Assembly: GCA_963838835.1 (NCBI GenBank)
Contig: CAWITA010000023.1
Span: forward strand, 828,549 to 892,548
DNA from: Bog-473 sp963838835
GTDB lineage: Bacteria > Actinomycetota > Acidimicrobiia > Acidimicrobiales > RAAP-2
Length of the DNA stretch: 64,000 nucleotides
Reading direction: 5' to 3'
The position numbers were made by a program, and so were the translations under genes. This document shows positions 8,280 to 17,703 of this stretch, piece after piece; positions within the stretch are counted from its first letter, which is position 1; each line of letters begins with the position of its first letter. Below the pieces are notes generated by a model. It was not told the DNA's origin and ran no database searches. It saw only the letters and a list, made by a program, of their open reading frames with translations.

Positions 8280-9518
8280 GTGACAGAGGCTTGGATCATC
8301 GACGCGTGTCGGACCCCACGGGGAATCGGGAAAGTCGGCAAGGGGGCGCTGTCCGAGTTGCACCCGCAGATCCTGGGCGCGACCGTCCTGCGAGCCCTGG
8401 CCGAACGCAACGGGCTCGACACCGGCGACGTCGACGACATCGTTTGGGGCACCTCCATGCAGGTCGGCAGCCAGGGGGGCGATCTCGGCCGGATGGCGGC
8501 ACTCGACGCCGGCTACGCCATCACCGCCAGCGGCGTCACGCTGGACCGATTCTGCGGGTCGGGCATTTCGGCGGTCAACTTCGCCGCCGCCTCCGTCTTG
8601 GCGGGCATGGAGGACGTCGTCATCGCCGGCGGGACCGAGATGATGTCGTCCTACGCCGCCAACGTCGGCAAGTCCCGCTCCCCCTTCCTCGATAGCGGCA
8701 ACGACCACCTCCGGGCCATCCACCCTCAGACGAACCAGGGCGTCGCCGCCGACGCCATCGCCACGCTCGAAAAGATCGATCGCCGAGCCGTCGACGAGCT
8801 GGCGGCCGAGTCGCAGCGCCGGGCCGAGGTCGCCATCAAGGAAGGGCGTTTCGACCGGTCGCTCGTCCCGGTGCACCACCTCGACGGCAGCATCGCCCTG
8901 GACCGCGAGGAGTACCCGCGCCCGGGGACCACGGTCGAGTCGCTGGCGTCACTCCCCTCCTCCTTCGAGGCGCTGGCCGACTTCTCGCTCGACGAAAAGG
9001 GGACGACGTACCGCTCGCTGGTCGTGCAGAAGTTCCCCGGCCTCGAGATCGACCACGTCCACCACGCAGGGAATTCGTCCGGGGTCGTCGACGGGGCGGC
9101 CGCGCTGCTGATCACCAGCCCCGACTACGCCGCCGCGCACGGTCTGCGCCCCCGCGCCCGCATCGTCGCCACCGCCAACGTCGGCGACGACCCAACCCTC
9201 ATGCTCAACGCCCCCGTCCCCGCCGCCAAGAAGGTCCTCGCCAAGGCCGGCATGTCGATGGCCGACATCGACCTCTTCGAGGTGAACGAGGCCTTCGCCG
9301 TCGTACCGGAGAAGTTCATCCGGGACCTCGACGTCGATCGCGAGAAGATCAACGTCAACGGCGGCGCCATCGCCCTGGGCCACCCCATCGGGGCCACCGG
9401 GTCGCTCCTCGTCGGGACCGCGCTCGATGAGCTCGAACGCCGGGACAAGCAGGTCGCCCTCATCACCATGTGCGCCGGCGGCGGCATGGCGCCGGCGGTG
9501 ATCATCGAGCGGGTCTAG
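8280..9518 (+). CDS. Thiolase (acetyl-CoA C-acyltransferase family)
   Basis: A 412-aa thiolase that cleaves 3-ketoacyl-CoA with CoA, or condenses acyl-CoAs. The nucleophile is Cys92 in DRFCGSGISA. The family histidine and second cysteine lie in the conserved NGGAIALGHPIGATG and CAGGG motifs near the C-terminus. The start is GTG 8280, preceded by GAGGATCGAGG, and gives a normal thiolase length. It is divergent from the hydrolase at 8140 and 23 nt ahead of a second, broken hydrolase gene, suggesting one catabolic transcription unit. Confidence 0.92.
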   Translation: MTEAWIIDACRTPRGIGKVGKGALSELHPQILGATVLRALAERNGLDTGDVDDIVWGTSMQVGSQGGDLGRMAALDAGYAITASGVTLDRFCGSGISAVNFAAASVLAGMEDVVIAGGTEMMSSYAANVGKSRSPFLDSGNDHLRAIHPQTNQGVAADAIATLEKIDRRAVDELAAESQRRAEVAIKEGRFDRSLVPVHHLDGSIALDREEYPRPGTTVESLASLPSSFEALADFSLDEKGTTYRSLVVQKFPGLEIDHVHHAGNSSGVVDGAAALLITSPDYAAAHGLRPRARIVATANVGDDPTLMLNAPVPAAKKVLAKAGMSMADIDLFEVNEAFAVVPEKFIRDLDVDREKINVNGGAIALGHPIGATGSLLVGTALDELERRDKQVALITMCAGGGMAPAVIIERV

Positions 9519-9541
9519 GCCGAAGCGTCCCCGCGGCGAGC

Positions 9542-10481
9542 ATGACGTCGTTGCGTGACACCATCGACGCGGACGACTACGACGAGTTCGGGCTCCTGCA
9601 CGAGAACGCGGCCGAATGGGACATCCCCTTCGACCGGCCCCCCGTCGTGTCCCGCCAGTCCTTCACGCTGCCCACCGCGCAGTCCCTGTCCTACCTTCGC
9701 TGGGGCGAGGACGAGCCCGAGCTCGTCTTCCTCCACGGCGGCGCACAGAACGCACACACGTGGGATACGGTCCTGCTGGCGCTCGGCCGGCCGGCGCTGG
9801 CCGTTGATCTCCCCGGGCACGGGCACTCCGATCGTCGCCCCGACCGCAACTACGGGCCGTGGCGGAACGCCGAGGCCGTCGCCGCGCTCATCGATGCCGT
9901 GGTGCCCACCGCCCGGTGCGTCGTCGGCATGTCGCTCGGCGGAGCCACGACCATCCGCCTGGCCGCGCAAAGGCCCGATTTGTGTCGCCGGGCCGTCTTC
10001 GTCGACGTCACGCCCCAGGTCAACGACCCCTCGCGGGAGCTGAGCACGGCTGAGCGGGGCACCGTCTCGCTGATCGGCGGCCCACCCGTCTACGACACCT
10101 TCGAGGAGATGGCCGACGCCGCCGTCGCGCTGAGCCCGTACCGGTCCGCCGCGGGCGTCCGCCGGGGCGTGCGTCACAACGCCCGGCGACTGGACGACGG
10201 GCGCTGGACGTGGCGCTACGACCGGTTCGGGCCCCTCCCCGGCGAGTCGATGTCGCAGTGGGTCGACTTCACCTCACTGTGGGAGGACGTCAGCGCCATC
10301 ACCGTGCCGACACTCCTCGTCGCGCGGCGCTCTGTCCCCTTTCGTACGCGATGAGGACGCCGCCGAGATGCGGCGACGTCTTGCTACCCTCGAGGTGGCG
10401 CTCGTCGAGGGCGCCGGTCACGCCGTGCAGAGCGACCAGCCGCTCCTGCTCGCCGACCTCATCCGCGCCTTCGCCGTGTGA
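9542..10481 (+). pseudogene. Alpha/beta hydrolase, frameshifted near its C-terminus
   Basis: Alpha/beta hydrolase of about 312 residues if the frame is repaired. The N-terminal part shows LVFLHGGAQNAHTWD (oxyanion region), the nucleophile elbow GMSLGG, and DLPGHGHSD. At about 10320 the frame shifts by one base: reading on in the next frame gives RGALSPFVRDEDAAEM and then EGAGHAVQSDQP, which supplies the catalytic histidine. Without repair the protein ends at 10354 and lacks that His. A single extra G in the GCGCG run explains it, which could be a real mutation or a sequencing error. Confidence 0.75.
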
Positions 10482-10578
10482 CGGGAGAAGGACCGGACCA
10501 CAAGACCGCTGCGCCAAAACGGTCGACACGCGCTTGAGACCACGGAGGGGCCCGTGCTACGCATCACCCGTGTTCACC

Positions 10579-11525
10579 ATGCGCTTCTCCATGCGGTCGG
10601 CCACCGACGACCCCGCCGCCCGCGCCGACCTCTACGCCGCCACCATCGACATGTGCGCCTGGGCCGAGGACCACGGTGCGCTGGCGGCAATCCTCAGCCA
10701 GCATCACGGCGTGGAGGACGGCTATCTCCCGTCGCCGGTCCCGCTCGCGGCCGCCATCGCCGCCAGAACGACCCGCCTGCCGATCACGGTCGCCGCCTTG
10801 CTCCTCGCGCTGTACGAACCCGTGAAGCTGGCCGAGGATCTCGCCGTCGTCGACCTGATCAGCCGCGGCCGCGTCTCCTACGTCATCGGCATCGGCTACC
10901 GCGACGAGGAGTTCGCCATGTTCGGCGTCGAACCGCGCGGCCGAGGACATCTCGTCGAGGACCGCATCGGGCTGCTGCGGCGCCTGTGGTCGGGCGACCA
11001 CCTCGTCGTGGACGGGCGCCCGGTCAGAGTGACACCGCTGCCCTTCACACCGGGCGGTCCGCCGCTCGCGTACGGCGGCGGCACGGAGGTCGCCGCCCGG
11101 CGCGCGGGCCGGCTCGGCCTGATGTTCATGGCCGAGTCGCACGACACCACACTGGAGGACGCCTATCGCGCCGAAGCGGGGGAAGCCGCACCCGGCTGCT
11201 TCTTCGCACCGGCTGGTGTGCCGAACACCGTCTTCGTGGCCGACGATCCCGCCGCGCCTGGGCCGAGATCGGCGAGTACATGCTCCGTGACGCTCTCAGC
11301 TACTCGCAGTGGAACGCCCACCGGGAAGGCACGGTGTCGATCTCACGAGCGCCGACCGTCGCCGAGCTGGCGGCCGAGAAGGGCGCCTACCAGATCCTCA
11401 CGCCCGCCGAAGCCCGCGTGCTCGTGAGCGACGGACACGCGCTCGGACTCCAGCCACTGGTCGGCGGAATACCGCGGGACCTTGCCTGGCCGTATCTCGA
11501 AGCCGCCGCGGCGGCCTCGTCGTAG
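10579..11525 (+). pseudogene. LLM-class (F420/flavin) oxidoreductase, frameshifted
   Basis: Luciferase-like monooxygenase family TIM-barrel enzyme of about 315 residues after repair, probably flavin- or F420-dependent. The N-terminus reads MRFSMRSATDDPAARADLYA, followed by ILSQHHGVEDGYLPSP and the typical VIGIGYRDEEFAMFGV. At about 11252 the frame breaks after VFVADDP and resumes in another frame as AWAEIGEYMLRDALSY through to EAAAAASS. One missing base in GCCGCGCC accounts for it. The start is ATG 10579; a GTG nine bases upstream is possible. It lies between a broken hydrolase and an SDR. Confidence 0.75.
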
Positions 11526-11534
11526 CAGCAGCAA

Positions 11535-11549
11535 AATAGGATACTCTTT
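11535..11549. promoter_or_regulatory. Shared GGATACTCTTT element before the SDR gene
   Basis: AATAGGATACTCTTT lies just after the LLM gene and about 117 nt before the SDR start. GATACT is a reasonable actinobacterial -10, giving an untranslated leader of roughly 110 nt. It is nearly identical to the element at 8191. Confidence 0.4.
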
Positions 11550-11665
11550 GTTGCACCGTGGCGGCCGGGCGCGCCCGAACTGGCGCCGGCGGCGCCGGCG
11601 GCGTCAACATCGGCGTCATCGTTTCTGCCTCGCAGCGACGACAGGACGACAGAGAGGAACACGCC

Positions 11666-12424
11666 GTGGAGATCCAGGGGAAGAAGGCCGTCATCGCAGG
11701 AGGGGCATCCGGCATGGCCAAGGCCACCGCAGCGCTCCTGCGGCAGAAGGGCGCGGACATCGCCATCCTCGACCTACCGAACACGGCCGGTGCCGAGGTG
11801 GCCAAGGAGCTTGGCGGCACGTTCCACGAAGTCAACGTGCTCGATGACCGGCAGGTCGAGACCGGCCTCGCCGACGCCGTGGCTGCGCTCGGCGGCCTGC
11901 ACATCGCGGTCAACACCGCCGGCGGCGGCACGGCCAAGCGGACGCTGTCCAAGGACGGACCCCTCCCGATCGACGAGTTCCGCCACATGATCGAGCTGAA
12001 TTTGATCGGCACGTTCAACCTCAACCGGCTGCAGGCCTTCCACATGTCGACCAACGAGCCCGAGGACGGGGAACGCGGCGTCATCATCGACACCGCGTCC
12101 ATCGCGGCCTTCGAAGGACAGATCGGACAGGTGGCCTACACCGCGGCCAAGGCCGGCATCGCCGGCATGACCCTCACGATGGCCCGGGACCTCGGCAGCC
12201 TCGGCATCCGGGTGCTGGCCATCGCTCCCAGCCTGTTCAGCACCGGCGTCACCAAAGGCATTCCGGATGAGTTCGCCGAGGTCCTGACCAAGGACGCCGC
12301 CTTCCCCAAGCGGATGGGTCGCCCCGAGGAGTACGCCAAGCTCGCCGTGGCCATCGTCGAGAACCCGATGCTGAACGGCTGCTGCATCCGACTCGACGCG
12401 GGGCAACGCTTCGCACCGAAGTAA
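11666..12424 (+). CDS. SDR-family oxidoreductase, 3-hydroxyacyl-CoA dehydrogenase-like
   Basis: A 252-aa NAD(P)-dependent short-chain dehydrogenase. It has the Rossmann glycine motif GGASGMAKA at residues 12-20, NTAGG near 83, catalytic Ser145, and Tyr158/Lys162 in YTAAK. Its sequence style is that of type II 3-hydroxyacyl-CoA dehydrogenases (HSD17B10 group), which oxidise 3-hydroxyacyl-CoA or hydroxysteroids. That fits the surrounding acyl-CoA genes but is not proven. GTG 11666 is preceded by AGAGAGGAAC. The next gene starts two bases after its stop. Confidence 0.88.
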   Translation: MEIQGKKAVIAGGASGMAKATAALLRQKGADIAILDLPNTAGAEVAKELGGTFHEVNVLDDRQVETGLADAVAALGGLHIAVNTAGGGTAKRTLSKDGPLPIDEFRHMIELNLIGTFNLNRLQAFHMSTNEPEDGERGVIIDTASIAAFEGQIGQVAYTAAKAGIAGMTLTMARDLGSLGIRVLAIAPSLFSTGVTKGIPDEFAEVLTKDAAFPKRMGRPEEYAKLAVAIVENPMLNGCCIRLDAGQRFAPK

Positions 12425-12426
12425 CG

Positions 12427-13455
12427 GTGCCATCGATGGATGTGCAGCTCCAGGTCGACGTCACCGAGGCGGCCGGTCTCGGCGAGCCCGCGCACGTCGC
12501 ACTCACCGTCACCGTCCCCGACGAGCTCAAGGTCCATCCGGTCGTCTGCTTCGCCAAGCCCGGCGGCGGGTACGCCCGGGGCTACTACACCGAAGACCTC
12601 CCGGGCCCGGGCACCGGTGCGCAAGCGGCTTGGCACGCGGAGCGCGGCTGGATCTTCGTTTCGCTCGACCATCTCGGCGTGGGCGACAGCTCCCAGCACG
12701 ACTCGGAGCGGCTGACGTACACCCCGGTCGTGGCGGCGAGTCAGGCCGCCGAGTCCGAGGTGCGGCAGAAGTTGGCGGCGGGCACCCTGATCGACGGCTT
12801 CCCGAAGGTCGAGCGCCCGGTGACGATCGGCATCGGCCAGTCGATGGGCGGCGCTCTGCTCGTCGTGCAGCAAGGCCGGTACCACTGTTACGACGGCATT
12901 GGAGTGCTCGGCTACAGCGCGGTGCACACGCATCCGCCGAGCGCGCCCGGCACGCCGCCGCTCGCCTTGCCCTGGATGCCGCGCGACACGATGCCCTCTG
13001 ACGGCGTCGTCACCAACGGGCGGGCGCTGGCGGAGCGCGACCCGGGCGGTCCGGCGGCAATGGCCTGGGGCTTCCACTACGACGATGTCGACCCCGAGAC
13101 CGTTGCGCGCGACGTGGAGGACTTCCCCACCCGGAAAGGCGACGTCCCGCCGTGGGGCTCGGCCACGGTCCCGATGACGGTCGCCCTGTGGTGCGTGACG
13201 CCCGGGGGGGTCCAGCCCGAGGCGGCCGCCATTCGCTGCCCGGTGCTTGTCGCTCTCGGCGAACGCGACGTGTTGGTCGACCCGCGGGGCGAGCCGCGGG
13301 CGTACCTCTCGTCCCCGAGTGTGGACCTCTTCATCTGCCCTCGGATGGCGCACATGCACAACTTCGCCGGGACCCGGGAGCTGATGTGGCGGCGTATCGA
13401 GGCCTGGACCGACTGGGTACGGGCGACAGTGTCGCAAGAGACGGGGACGAGATGA
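12427..13455 (+). CDS. Alpha/beta hydrolase fold protein
   Basis: A 342-aa protein with the alpha/beta hydrolase pattern: ICFVSLDH-type strand around residue 80, nucleophile elbow GIGQSMGG near 140 (G-Q-S-M-G), an acid candidate in LVALGERDVLVDP, and His in MAHMHNF near the end. Substrate unknown. The start is GTG 12427 or ATG 12436, with weak ribosome sites for both; the short gap after the SDR suggests coupling. Its stop overlaps the next ATG (ATGA). It begins a chain of four genes joined by 4-nt overlaps. Confidence 0.8.
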   Translation: MPSMDVQLQVDVTEAAGLGEPAHVALTVTVPDELKVHPVVCFAKPGGGYARGYYTEDLPGPGTGAQAAWHAERGWIFVSLDHLGVGDSSQHDSERLTYTPVVAASQAAESEVRQKLAAGTLIDGFPKVERPVTIGIGQSMGGALLVVQQGRYHCYDGIGVLGYSAVHTHPPSAPGTPPLALPWMPRDTMPSDGVVTNGRALAERDPGGPAAMAWGFHYDDVDPETVARDVEDFPTRKGDVPPWGSATVPMTVALWCVTPGGVQPEAAAIRCPVLVALGERDVLVDPRGEPRAYLSSPSVDLFICPRMAHMHNFAGTRELMWRRIEAWTDWVRATVSQETGTR

Positions 13456-14261
13456 CCACCGGACCGGCACGATCGGATCCCGACGCATGGAGGGCCCACG
13501 GCCGGGCCACGTACGAACAAGTCATGGCCGTGCCGTGCACGCTTCCGGCCACCCCCGCCGCCGAGAGCGGGCTGTTGGACTTCGTCTTCGCCGACGTGTG
13601 GAACCGTCCGGGGCTGAGTAGGCGGAACCGGCGCTGGGTCACCCTGGCCTGCGTGTGTGCGGCGGACACGGTGGGGCCGATCGAGGCCCATATCTATGCC
13701 GCGCTCAAGTCGGGCGACATCTCGTTCGACGAGATGCAGGAGTTCGTCCTGCACTTCGCCGTGTACTGCGGTTGGCCCAAGGCGTCGCTGGCCGAGGTGG
13801 AGGTGGTCCGCCAGCAGGCTCTGATCAATGCCGAACGGGGCGAGCCGCCACCCGAGGCCCGGTGGCTCGGGGTGTGGAACCCCGGCGTGGACCCCGAGCG
13901 GCGACTGCAGAGCGGCGAGCACGCGTTTGCGACCATCAATTGCATCCCCGCCGTCGGACGCACCAGCCCGTACACGACCGCCGGCATCCTCAACTTCGTC
14001 TTCGGCGAGGTGTGGCAACGACCGGGCCTCACGGTGCGGGACCGGCGCTTCATCACCTTGGCCTGCGTCGGCGCCGACGACACGGTGGGCCCCATTCGCT
14101 CCCACGTGTATTCCGCCCTCAAGAGCGGGGACGTGACCTACGACGAGATGCGTGAGGTGGTGCTGCAGTTCGCGGTCTACTCGGGCTGGCCGAAGGCGTC
14201 CTTCCTCGAACAGGTGGCCACCGAGAGCTGGGCCGCAGCACAGGCCGGCGAGAACCGGTGA
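13452..14261 (+). CDS. Tandem carboxymuconolactone decarboxylase (CMD/AhpD-like) domain protein
   Basis: A 269-aa protein made of two similar CMD domains (about residues 40-115 and 170-245). Each repeat carries DFVFxxVWxRPGL, RRWVTLACV or RRFITLACV, GPIxxHxYxALKSGD and FAVYxGWPKAS. The CxxC of peroxidase-type AhpD proteins is absent, so a decarboxylase or lactonase-like role is more likely than a redox one, though the substrate is unknown. The ATG overlaps the upstream stop, and the GTG of the next SDR overlaps its own stop. Confidence 0.85.
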   Translation: MTTGPARSDPDAWRAHGRATYEQVMAVPCTLPATPAAESGLLDFVFADVWNRPGLSRRNRRWVTLACVCAADTVGPIEAHIYAALKSGDISFDEMQEFVLHFAVYCGWPKASLAEVEVVRQQALINAERGEPPPEARWLGVWNPGVDPERRLQSGEHAFATINCIPAVGRTSPYTTAGILNFVFGEVWQRPGLTVRDRRFITLACVGADDTVGPIRSHVYSALKSGDVTYDEMREVVLQFAVYSGWPKASFLEQVATESWAAAQAGENR

Positions 14262-14482
14262 TCGAGGACCTGAACCACTGCGTCGCCGTGGTCACCGGCG
14301 GAGCCAGCGGGATCGGACGGAGCACCGCCCGGGCGCTGGCCGCGGCGGGGGCTGCGGTGGTGATCGCCGACCTCCATGAGGAACGCATGCGGTCGGCGGT
14401 CGACGAGATCACAGCCAGCGGCGGCCGGGCCATCGCCTGCCGCTGTGACGTGGCGTCCGACGACGACGTCGCTGCGCTGCGC
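14258..14482 (+). pseudogene. SDR oxidoreductase, N-terminal part, split by an IS element
   Basis: First 75 codons of an SDR: GTG start overlapping the CMD stop (GTGA), Rossmann motif VVTGGASGIGRSTARAL, the DLHEER cofactor region and CDVASDDDVAALR. The frame then runs into the inserted element. Precise removal of 14483-16247 joins this part in frame to the C-terminal part at 16248, giving a 266-aa SDR of normal length. As it stands the protein would lack the catalytic Ser-Tyr-Lys. Confidence 0.85.
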
Positions 14483-16247
14483 TAGGGCGCTGTTGATTAA
14501 AGCCGCTGGCAATGCTCGCGATTGTCCTGCTGGTGCGCCAGAATTGGTCATGCAAGGTAGAGCCGATCCCGATCGCCACCTCCTCGACGCCGCGGCGCTG
14601 TGCCGGGAGCTGATCGAGGAGGGCACCATCTACGCGTTCTTGGCCGATCATCGAGGCGACCTGTTCAAAGACGAGGACTTCGCCGATCTGTTCCCCTCGG
14701 GGAAAGGTCGGCCGTCGACACCGGCCGTCTTGGTGTGCACGGTGATGGTGCTGCAGACGCTCGAGGGGCTGTCGGACCGCGACGCCATCCGGGCGCTGCG
14801 GACCCGTATCGACTGGAAAGTCGCCTGCGGCCTCGCCCTCGACGATCCGGGCTTCGACTTCACGGTCCTCACCTACTGGCGGACCCGGCTCCGCCGGTCG
14901 TCGCGCCCCCAGCGGATCTTCGACGCCGTCCGCGCTGTCGTCGAGGCGACCGGCGTGCTCGCAGGAAAGCACCGCCGAGCGCTCGACTCGAGCATTCTCG
15001 ACGATGCGGTCGCCACTCAAGACACCGTCAGCCAGCTCATCTCGGCGATCCGGATGGTCCGCCGGGCCGTGCCCGAAGCCGCTGTGGTCCCCCTTTCGAC
15101 AGCAAGCGATGAGGGTGGCAAGCCAATCATCGAGTGGTCCGACACCGTCGCACGCAACGAGCTCATCACCGGGCTCGTGCACGATGCCGAGGCGGTACTC
15201 GCCGTCGCCCAGGCAAGCCCTTCGAGTGAGATCGCCGCCAAGCCGATCGGCCTCCTGGGCCTGATCGCCGGCCAGGACGTCGAGCCCGGCGAGGAAGAGG
15301 GGACCTGGAAGATCGCCCGCAAGGTGGCAAAGGACCGGGTCATCTCGACCGTCGACGTCGAGGCACGCCACGGCCATAAGTCGACTGCGGTGCGCACCGA
15401 CGGCTTCAAGACACATCTTTGCACCGAGCCCGACACCGGGATAATCACCGCGGTGAAGGTCACTCCCGCCAATGTCCCTGACGGACCAGTCGGTGTCGAA
15501 CTCGTAGAAGCTGAGCCCGAGGCTCTCGAGGTTCTCGCCGACTCGGCCTATGGATCCGGAGCAGTGCGCAGTGCTTTGAAGCACAAGCGCCACCGCCTTG
15601 TCATCAAGCCGTTCCCGTCGCGCCCCACAGTCCCCGGGGGCTTCGTCAGAGACGACTTCCTCGTCGACCACGGCGCCCGCAGGGTCACCTGCCCAGCCGG
15701 CCACACCGCCAAGCTCTCGAGAGCCGGTGTCGCGAAGTTCACCCCGCACTGTGGCACCTGCGAACTGCGACCTTCTTGCACGAAGGCCACGGCACGCAGC
15801 TTCAGCGTCTCGGATCACGACGCAGAGCTCGTCGAGGCCAGGGCCGAGTGGGGAGACGAGGAGCTCCGGGAGAGCTATCGCAAGCATCGCCCCATGGCAG
15901 AGAGATCGATCTCCTGGCTGGTGGCCAAGGGGAACCGCCGTCTCCGCTATCGCGGCATCGAGCGGAACGAGGCCTGGGCGCACCGGCGCGTCGCGGCGCT
16001 CAACTTGCGCAAGCTGGTGGTGCTCGGGCTCACCAGACGCGACGGCAACTGGGTGCTCGCAGGCACATAGAAGGCCCTCGGGGCGTCCCAAGGAGGGCAC
16101 GACACCTGTTGGCCCGAGGCCAAATCCAGCGCGACCGGATCTTCACCCTCAACTCCGGCTCTTCGGTGCGGGCTTACCCCCGAGGACCCGGCTCAACGCT
16201 ATGCCCAGTCGGGCTGGCTGGAAAGGCCTTCTTCGACAGCCCCCTAA
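14483..16247 (+). mobile_element. IS1182-family-like insertion sequence
   Basis: A 1765-bp insertion inside the SDR gene, carrying one transposase. Imperfect terminal inverted repeats are visible: TAGGGCGCTGTTGA at 14483-14496 and, reading inward on the other strand, TAGGGGGCTGTCGA at the right end (12 of 14 match). No convincing target duplication is seen: the left flank ends CTGCGC and the right flank begins GCCGCC, and removing exactly this interval restores the SDR frame. About 175 bp between transposase stop and right end hold no recognisable gene. Confidence 0.8.
14550..16070 (+). CDS. IS1182-type DDE transposase
   Basis: A 506-aa transposase. The N-terminal DUF772-like region (FADLFPSGKGRPSTPAVLVCTVMVLQ, about residues 45-75, split here by the visible FPSGKGRPS) precedes a DDE domain. 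Candidate acidic residues lie in ALDSSILDD, VLADSAYGSG and the late E of RPMAERSISWLV. A zinc-ribbon-like CGTCELRPSC occurs near residue 405. The gene appears intact, so the element may be active. ATG 14550 is the first plausible start inside the left end. Confidence 0.85.
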   Translation: MQGRADPDRHLLDAAALCRELIEEGTIYAFLADHRGDLFKDEDFADLFPSGKGRPSTPAVLVCTVMVLQTLEGLSDRDAIRALRTRIDWKVACGLALDDPGFDFTVLTYWRTRLRRSSRPQRIFDAVRAVVEATGVLAGKHRRALDSSILDDAVATQDTVSQLISAIRMVRRAVPEAAVVPLSTASDEGGKPIIEWSDTVARNELITGLVHDAEAVLAVAQASPSSEIAAKPIGLLGLIAGQDVEPGEEEGTWKIARKVAKDRVISTVDVEARHGHKSTAVRTDGFKTHLCTEPDTGIITAVKVTPANVPDGPVGVELVEAEPEALEVLADSAYGSGAVRSALKHKRHRLVIKPFPSRPTVPGGFVRDDFLVDHGARRVTCPAGHTAKLSRAGVAKFTPHCGTCELRPSCTKATARSFSVSDHDAELVEARAEWGDEELRESYRKHRPMAERSISWLVAKGNRRLRYRGIERNEAWAHRRVAALNLRKLVVLGLTRRDGNWVLAGT

Positions 16248-16823
16248 GCCGCCGTGGAGGCGTTCGGGCCGGTGGACGTCGTGATGAACAACCTCAGGGT
16301 CCTGATGCTCGGCTCTCCCAAGAACATTCCGCTGGCGGCGTGGGAGCGCACGCTCAACGTGAACGTGCTCTCCGTCGCCCGGAGCATCCACGCGTTCCTG
16401 CACGGGATGCTCGAACGGGGACGGGGCCACATCGTCAACACGGCCTCCACCGCCGGTCTGTGGGGCTGCTCACCGGACCGGATTCCCTACGCCTCGAGCA
16501 AGGCGGCGGTGATCGCGCTCTCGGAGTCGTTGGCGATCTACGCCCGACCCCGGGGGGTGGGGGTGACCTGCCTCTGTCCGGGGCCGGTCAAGACGAACAT
16601 CGCCGAGCAGGTCCAGGTCTTCGGCTCGATCGGGCCGATACACACGCCGCCGCTGCCGGTGCTCGAGCCCGACGAGGTCGCGGTCCAGGTCCTCGACGCC
16701 ATCCGGAACGATAGGTTCCTGGTCCCGACCCACCGAGAGGTCTTCGGGATCCTTCTCGAGCGCGCCGCCAACCACGAGAGCTTCCTGGCGGGGCAGGTGC
16801 GAGCACACGCCGAGGCTCCGTGA
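16248..16823 (+). pseudogene. SDR oxidoreductase, C-terminal part, split by an IS element
   Basis: Continuation of the SDR begun at 14258. It reads AAVEAFGPVDVVMNN, then the catalytic region with NTASTAGLWG (Ser) and YASSKAA (Tyr, Lys), followed by CPGPVKTNIAEQ. It resembles the C-terminal half of classical SDRs of about 265 residues. It has no start of its own. Its stop still overlaps the GTG of the patatin gene, so the original operon order was CMD, SDR, patatin. Confidence 0.85.
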
Positions 16824-17689
16824 GCGACGACCCGTCGCGGGCGCTCGTGCTCGGCGGTGGCGGACCGGTCGGCGTCGGCTGGGAGTCCGGTCTGCTCGTT
16901 GGTCTCGCGGCGGCGGACCTGGACCTACGGGACGCGGACCTGATCGTGGGCGCCTCGGCCGGCTCCCTGGCGGGGGCGCAGCTCGCCTCGGGCCACGCCT
17001 TCGACGCGTTGATCGAGTGCCTGAGCCACGGTGACCTCCGCATCGACCCGATCACCGACTTCGGCCGGGCGGACCGGCTCGACCTCGGGAGTTTGCGGGC
17101 GGCCCTGGCCGACGCGCTGGAGCCGGACACCGACCGCGAGGCGGCGAGGCGGCGCCTCGGGCAGCTCGCCCTCGGGGCGTCGACCATCTCCGAGGATGCG
17201 TACGTCGGACGCTTCGGCCTGGCGGGCCGGACCTGGCCCGACCCCTTCGTCTGCACCGGCGTGGACGTGGCGACCGGCCGCTTTGTGGCGTGGGACGTTC
17301 AGGCCGGGGTCGACCTGCAGCGTGCGGTGGCGGCGAGCCGGTGCGTCCCGACGCTGTTGCCCCCGGTGACCATCGGGGGCAACAGATACACGGACGGAGG
17401 TGTGCGCGACCCCCTCAACGCCGACCTGGCCCGTGGCCACGACGTCGTGATCGCGGTCACGTGCCTACCCCTCGATCAGCCGCCCGGTCCGACGCGCGAT
17501 CACCTGGACGTCCTTCGTCGCGACGGCTCCCATGTCGCCGTGGTCGACCCGAGCGAGGAATTCCCCGCGCTGAGCGGACGGGGCGCCCACTTGATGGACT
17601 CCGCACGGGTCGAGGAGGCCTCCCGCCTCGGCCAGCTCCACGGCGCGATCGAGGCGGGCCGGCTGGCACCCCTTTGGTCGGTGGCCTGA
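16820..17689 (+). CDS. Patatin-like phospholipase
   Basis: A 289-aa patatin-family acyl hydrolase with the Ser-Asp dyad: glycine-rich oxyanion loop LGGGGPVGVGW at residues 11-21, nucleophile Ser46 in GASAG, and the Asp of YTDGGVRDP. Such enzymes cleave acyl esters of lipids. GTG 16820 overlaps the SDR stop as GTGA, placing it as the last gene of the 12.4-17.7 kb operon. After the IS insertion its expression probably depends on read-through or on element sequences. Confidence 0.88.
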   Translation: MSDDPSRALVLGGGGPVGVGWESGLLVGLAAADLDLRDADLIVGASAGSLAGAQLASGHAFDALIECLSHGDLRIDPITDFGRADRLDLGSLRAALADALEPDTDREAARRRLGQLALGASTISEDAYVGRFGLAGRTWPDPFVCTGVDVATGRFVAWDVQAGVDLQRAVAASRCVPTLLPPVTIGGNRYTDGGVRDPLNADLARGHDVVIAVTCLPLDQPPGPTRDHLDVLRRDGSHVAVVDPSEEFPALSGRGAHLMDSARVEEASRLGQLHGAIEAGRLAPLWSVA

Positions 17690-17703
17690 CTCCTCGTCGA
17701 ACG

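Noticed and set aside
16071..16247. Passenger gene between transposase and right IS end
   Set aside because: No coherent protein with a start and ribosome site; best read as IS terminal non-coding DNA.
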